Source: Dyadobacter sandarakinus (GTDB taxonomy: Bacteria; Bacteroidota; Bacteroidia; Cytophagales; Spirosomataceae). From it: 64,000 bases of DNA. The notes beneath the pieces are model-generated. The model searched no databases, was not told the DNA's origin, and worked only from the letters and a program-made list of their open reading frames with translations. Below are positions 60,769 through 64,000 of the stretch, in pieces. Position 1 is the stretch's first letter; every line of letters starts with the position of its first letter. The position numbers and the translations under genes were made by a program. The DNA is taken from assembly GCF_016894445.1 (NCBI RefSeq), contig NZ_CP056775.1, positions 3,474,001-3,538,000 of the forward strand, read 5' to 3'.

Positions 60769-61566
60769 ATGATGACACTTTCGGAAATATGGATTTACCC
60801 TGTCAAATCACTCGGAGGAATCAGCCTGCGGGAAGCACACACAGAGGAAAGAGGCCTGCAGGATGACAGGCGCTGGATGGTGGTGGATGAGGAAAATGTG
60901 TTTGTCACCCAGCGTGTCCTGAACAAAATGGCCCTGATCGGCGTCGAAATCCAGGATGCGGGACTCAGGATTTTTCACCGCCACCATGAGGGAGATGAAG
61001 TGCTCGTACCACGGGAACCAGTCACCGGCGAGTTGCTCCATGTAAAAGTGTGGGACGACATAGCGGAAGCAGTGACAGTCACCCGCGAAGCCGACGAGTG
61101 GCTGACACGGCAGCTTGGCAAAAAAGTCAGACTTGTTGTAATGCCGGAGTCCACCGAGCGCAAGGCTGATCCGCGTTATGCACAGTATGGTGAGAATGTA
61201 AGTTTTGCGGATGGTTTCCCCTACCACCTCATTTCACAAGCTTCCCTGGACGATCTGAATGCCCGGCTGGCTGATCCGGTAACAATGCGCCGCTTCCGTC
61301 CAAATCTTGTAGTGACGGGCGCTGATCCATATGCCGAGGATGCATGGACTTATATTTCAATAGGTGATGTCAGATTTCAGCGTGTGAAACCCTGCGCGCG
61401 CTGTGTACTCACAACCATTGACCCACAGACAGCCGAAAAAGGTACGGAACCATTAAAAACACTGGCTACTTACCGGCGTATGGACAAGAAAGTCATATTC
61501 GGGCAGGACTTTGTTCTCAGCAACCCGGGCTTAATCCGGATTGGAGATCCCGTGACTTTATCCTGA
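60769..61566 (+). CDS. MOSC domain-containing protein
   Basis: A 265-residue MOSC_N plus MOSC protein. The N-terminal beta-barrel (IYPVKSLGGISLREAHTEER) leads to the MOSC domain with the Mo-cofactor-related cysteine in KPCARCVLTTIDP (near residue 212). Related proteins (YcbX, mARC) reduce N-hydroxylated compounds using a molybdenum cofactor and a flavodoxin-like or cytochrome partner. No ferredoxin domain is fused here. It starts one base after tsaD, so translation is probably coupled, for an unknown reason. A strong terminator follows. Confidence 0.92.
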   Translation: MMTLSEIWIYPVKSLGGISLREAHTEERGLQDDRRWMVVDEENVFVTQRVLNKMALIGVEIQDAGLRIFHRHHEGDEVLVPREPVTGELLHVKVWDDIAEAVTVTREADEWLTRQLGKKVRLVVMPESTERKADPRYAQYGENVSFADGFPYHLISQASLDDLNARLADPVTMRRFRPNLVVTGADPYAEDAWTYISIGDVRFQRVKPCARCVLTTIDPQTAEKGTEPLKTLATYRRMDKKVIFGQDFVLSNPGLIRIGDPVTLS

Positions 61567-61574
61567 AAGAAAAC

Positions 61575-61600
61575 AAAAAAGGCCCGTAGCGGGCCTTTTT
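61575..61600. terminator. Bidirectional terminator between MOSC gene and lpxA
   Basis: Stem GGCCCG/CGGGCC with a TAG loop, six A before and five T after. Confidence 0.92.
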
Positions 61601-61605
61601 GCTGG

Positions 61606-62415
61606 TTATGATGCTTCTGTTTCGGAGGAGCCGGTTGTCTGAAACGGGCTTTTCATGATGCCCCGCTCAGAGTTGCGGACAAAGTTGACGATGATATCCC
61701 GCTCATTGGAAGGCGGCAGTTCCAGCTCAATCTTCTGCAAGGCTTCGGCATTGTTGAGGCCTTTCATATAGATATAGCGGTACACATTCTGGATTTCAAC
61801 AATTTTTTCATTGGTATACCCTCTTCTCCGCAGTCCTACCGAGTTGATACCTACGTAGGAGATGGGTTCACGGGCAGCTTTGGTAAACGGAGGCACATCC
61901 TTGCGTACGAGCGATGCTCCTGATACAAAGGCATGTGCACCGATTTTTACAAACTGGTGAACTGCGCTCAGTGCACTTACAATCGCCCAGTCACCTACAT
62001 GCACGTGCCCGGCCATTTGTACATTGTTGCCGATAATGCAGTTGCTTCCTACCCGGCAATCATGGGCCACATGCGCATAGGCCATGATCAGGCAGTCGGA
62101 ACCGACCACGGTTTTCCAATGTTCCTCGGTACCCCGGCTGATGGTAGCGTACTCGCGAACCGTCGTATTATCGCCGATGATGGTGAAGGTATACTCATTA
62201 TTGTATTTCAGATCCTGCGGTGTTGCAGAAACTACTGCACCCGGGTAGATCTTGCAATTCTTTCCTATTCTCGCACCGGAATTGATTACGGCGTGAGATC
62301 CTATCCAGGTCCCCTCCCCGATTTCAACATCCTTGTGGATCATCGCAAAAGGCTCTATTTCAACATTCTGACCGATTTTGGCATCAGAATGGACATATGC
62401 TAAGGAGTAACTCAT
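61606..62415 (-). CDS. lpxA: UDP-N-acetylglucosamine O-acyltransferase
   Basis: A 269-residue trimeric left-handed beta-helix enzyme that starts lipid A synthesis. Hexapeptide repeats (I-x-x-x-x-x) run from about residue 10 to 190, for example IGEGTWIGSHAVINSGARIG. The catalytic histidine is H118 in AYAHVAHDCRVG. The helical C-terminus (GYTNEKIVEIQNVYRYIY) is typical. Its start overlaps the stop of lpxC/fabZ by four bases (ATGA). Last gene of the lpx operon. Confidence 0.97.
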   Translation of the reverse strand: MSYSLAYVHSDAKIGQNVEIEPFAMIHKDVEIGEGTWIGSHAVINSGARIGKNCKIYPGAVVSATPQDLKYNNEYTFTIIGDNTTVREYATISRGTEEHWKTVVGSDCLIMAYAHVAHDCRVGSNCIIGNNVQMAGHVHVGDWAIVSALSAVHQFVKIGAHAFVSGASLVRKDVPPFTKAAREPISYVGINSVGLRRRGYTNEKIVEIQNVYRYIYMKGLNNAEALQKIELELPPSNERDIIVNFVRNSERGIMKSPFQTTGSSETEAS

Positions 62416-63803
62416 TTTTTCTTTACCAGGCTTGCTATCATGTCCGCTTCACACACAAGTTGCCCGGCTACATATCCGCGGCCACTCATTTTTACGATCC
62501 CTCTCTTCATCGGAGACGTGAATTCGCATTTAAAAATTACTGTATCTCCAGGAAATACATTCCGCCTGAACCGGCAGGCATCAATCCCGATCAGATATGG
62601 CCAGTAATTATCCGGATCCGGAACACTGGTCAGTACCAGGATACCGCCCGTCTGAGCCATCGCTTCCAGCTGTAATACACCCGGCATTACAGGGTTTCCG
62701 GGAAAATGCCCCAGGAAAAACTGCTCGTTGATTGTCACATTTTTTACGCCAACCACACTGTTCTCATCCAATGCAATGATCTTGTCGATCATCTGGAAAG
62801 GATACCGGTGTGCCAGGAGCTGGCCGATCTGGTTTATATCGAAAACGGGCGCTTTTTGCGGATCGTATTGCGGAATATCGCCTTTTCCGGACTTGATAAG
62901 CTTCTTTATTTTTTTAGCCAACGCTACATTGGCAGCATGGCCGGGGCGCGCGGCGAGGATCTGCGCCTTAATGGGACGGCCGATCAGGGCCAGGTCACCA
63001 ATCAGGTCCAGCAGCTTGTGCCTGGCCATTTCATTGGAATAATGCAGGTCAACGTTATTCAGTATGCCTTTGGTTTTATCAACACTAACCCTCGGCTTGT
63101 TGAGCAGCTGCGAAAGATGATCAAGTTCCCCGTCCTGTACCTCACGGTCCACAATCACGATGGCATTGGTAAGGTCACCGCCTTTGATCAGGTTTTGCTT
63201 GTAAAGTGCTTCCAGCTCGTGCAAAAACACGAAAGTACGGCAAGCTGCTATATCGTCCTTGAAAAGGGTGATGTCGTTCAAAGAGGCATGCTGGCTGCTG
63301 ATCACGCTGGAATTATAGTCTACCATAACCGTAAGCCGGTAATCGGACAAAGGCAGGGCTACCAGCTCGGTATCTTTTTCTTTGTTTTTATAATGAACGT
63401 ACTCGGGTACTTCGAAGTAATTGCGGTAGGCATTCTGCTCCTCAATACCCGCATCCAGCAGCGCATCCACAAACTTGACGGAGCTTCCGTCCATAATGGG
63501 CGGCTCGGGACCGTCGAGCTGAATCAGGACGTTGTCGATCTGCAAGCCAACGAGGGCAGCGAGCGTGTGTTCCACGGTATGGATCCTTGCTCCGTTTTGT
63601 TCGATGGTTGTCCCACGCGACAGGTCGACCACATTGTCGACGTCTGCATCCACGATGGGCATATCCGGTAAGTCAACGCGCTGAAATTTGTACCCGTGAT
63701 TGGCTGGTGCAGGCACAAATGTCATTGTGGCCACAACCCCAGTATGTAAACCCACTCCCGTAACGGATACAGATTTAGAAATGGTTTGTTGTTTTTCGTT
63801 CAT
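62412..63803 (-). CDS. lpxC: Bifunctional LpxC deacetylase / FabZ dehydratase
   Basis: A 463-residue fusion. Residues 1-300 are UDP-3-O-acyl-N-acetylglucosamine deacetylase, the committed step of lipid A synthesis, with zinc ligands H79, H262 and D266 and the general acid H289 (RPGHAAN). Residues 320-463 are 3-hydroxyacyl-ACP dehydratase FabZ, with catalytic H366 in GHFPGNPVMPG and E380. The fusion is a hallmark of Bacteroidota and Chlorobi and links lipid A and fatty-acid synthesis, which compete for 3-hydroxyacyl-ACP. It overlaps lpxA by four bases and follows lpxD after 73 bases. Confidence 0.97.
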   Translation of the reverse strand: MNEKQQTISKSVSVTGVGLHTGVVATMTFVPAPANHGYKFQRVDLPDMPIVDADVDNVVDLSRGTTIEQNGARIHTVEHTLAALVGLQIDNVLIQLDGPEPPIMDGSSVKFVDALLDAGIEEQNAYRNYFEVPEYVHYKNKEKDTELVALPLSDYRLTVMVDYNSSVISSQHASLNDITLFKDDIAACRTFVFLHELEALYKQNLIKGGDLTNAIVIVDREVQDGELDHLSQLLNKPRVSVDKTKGILNNVDLHYSNEMARHKLLDLIGDLALIGRPIKAQILAARPGHAANVALAKKIKKLIKSGKGDIPQYDPQKAPVFDINQIGQLLAHRYPFQMIDKIIALDENSVVGVKNVTINEQFFLGHFPGNPVMPGVLQLEAMAQTGGILVLTSVPDPDNYWPYLIGIDACRFRRNVFPGDTVIFKCEFTSPMKRGIVKMSGRGYVAGQLVCEADMIASLVKKK

Positions 63804-63876
63804 TATAAATTTCCTTTTCTTTTAAAAAGGGCCGGGGTTGACCGGGCTGGCTGAAAACGCCCAGGTCTGATGGTGT

Positions 63877-64000
63877 CTATTTGTAAGTTTCCTTATGAAT
63901 CACGCTGGCTACTTCCTTGCTTTCCAGTTCTCTCAGCCGCTCCTCCATTTCGGGCAGGCGACGTACCAGCGCCATAGACCGAAGGTGTTCGTTGAGATCC
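63877..64000 (-). CDS. lpxD: LpxD, C-terminal end (cut by window edge)
   Basis: The last 40 codons of an open frame that runs in from the right edge and stops at 63877-63879. The encoded end (HLRSMALVRRLPEMEERLRE then LESKEV) matches the C-terminal helix of UDP-3-O-acylglucosamine N-acyltransferase LpxD (pattern ...LRSxAxxRRLPELxxRxxELE...). The position directly upstream of lpxC/fabZ supports it, since lpxD-lpxC/fabZ-lpxA is the usual Bacteroidota order. The catalytic part is outside the window. Confidence 0.8.
   Translation of the reverse strand, partial: DLNEHLRSMALVRRLPEMEERLRELESKEVASVIHKETYK

Noticed and set aside
62706..63671. A 321-residue + strand open frame across lpxC/fabZ
   Set aside because: Antisense to a strongly supported essential gene, with no domain of its own.
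1..64000. Search for tRNA, rRNA, IS elements, prophage, CRISPR and secondary-metabolite clusters
   Set aside because: No cloverleaf, rRNA core sequence, transposase, terminal repeats, spacer array or assembly-line gene was seen by eye.

Overview
The window looks like a chromosomal segment of a Bacteroidota bacterium of the order Cytophagales, most like Dyadobacter or its relatives. The evidence is a fused LpxC-FabZ enzyme, a type IX secretion Plug-type protein, DUF4494 and DUF2007 proteins, and tandem PafA-type phosphatases. Several promoters also fit the Bacteroidota form TTG-N17..21-TAnnTTTG, and Shine-Dalgarno sequences are mostly absent. The genus is inferred from gene content; no rRNA is present to confirm it. 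Gene density is high, many genes are convergent with only a few bases between stops, and I see no tRNA, rRNA, insertion sequence, prophage or CRISPR array.

Layout. 1-6.3 kb: the end of an ABC-F ATPase, a Uma2-family protein, the Plug-type secretion protein, lysA, pyrF, rfbC and a DJ-1/PfpI-like protein. 6.3-9.0 kb: a four-gene operon (small soluble protein, seven-helix membrane protein, histidine kinase, LuxR-type response regulator), the best candidate here for a poorly described signalling system. 9.0-16.4 kb: a 411-base gap with an orphan terminator and a possible gene remnant, a SelW-like protein, an Hsp20-like protein, metG, an SDR enzyme, a TPR protein and a GT4 glycosyltransferase. 16.5-25.6 kb: two M16 peptidases, a TPR-like secreted protein, an amidohydrolase, ispF, a divergent sigma/anti-sigma pair, a HAD phosphatase, a secreted beta-propeller and an RRM protein with a disordered tail. 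25.7-34.6 kb: a DUF486/MFS pair, mutS, a pseudouridine synthase, a second Uma2 protein, xth, a large polytopic membrane protein and an LEA-like lipoprotein.

34.7-44.8 kb: DUF4494, lpxH, the CPBP protease-DUF2007-cdsA operon, dusB, pyrH-frr, and ugd with a UDP-glucuronate decarboxylase (UDP-glucose to UDP-xylose). 45-54 kb: acyl-CoA dehydrogenase, an SPFH/NfeD membrane pair, tandem PafA-type phosphatases and a two-domain M16 peptidase. 54-64 kb: a lipoprotein, a thioesterase, tamB, tsaD with a MOSC protein, and the lipid A operon lpxD-lpxC/fabZ-lpxA, cut by the window end.

Much of the segment is core envelope biology (lipid A, phospholipid, TamB, Plug, secreted proteases and phosphatases) and translation or RNA maintenance (metG, frr, dusB, tsaD, pseudouridine synthase). 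The accessory content is modest. Most novelty lies in uncharacterised families and regulatory DNA rather than in an obvious new defence or biosynthetic cluster.
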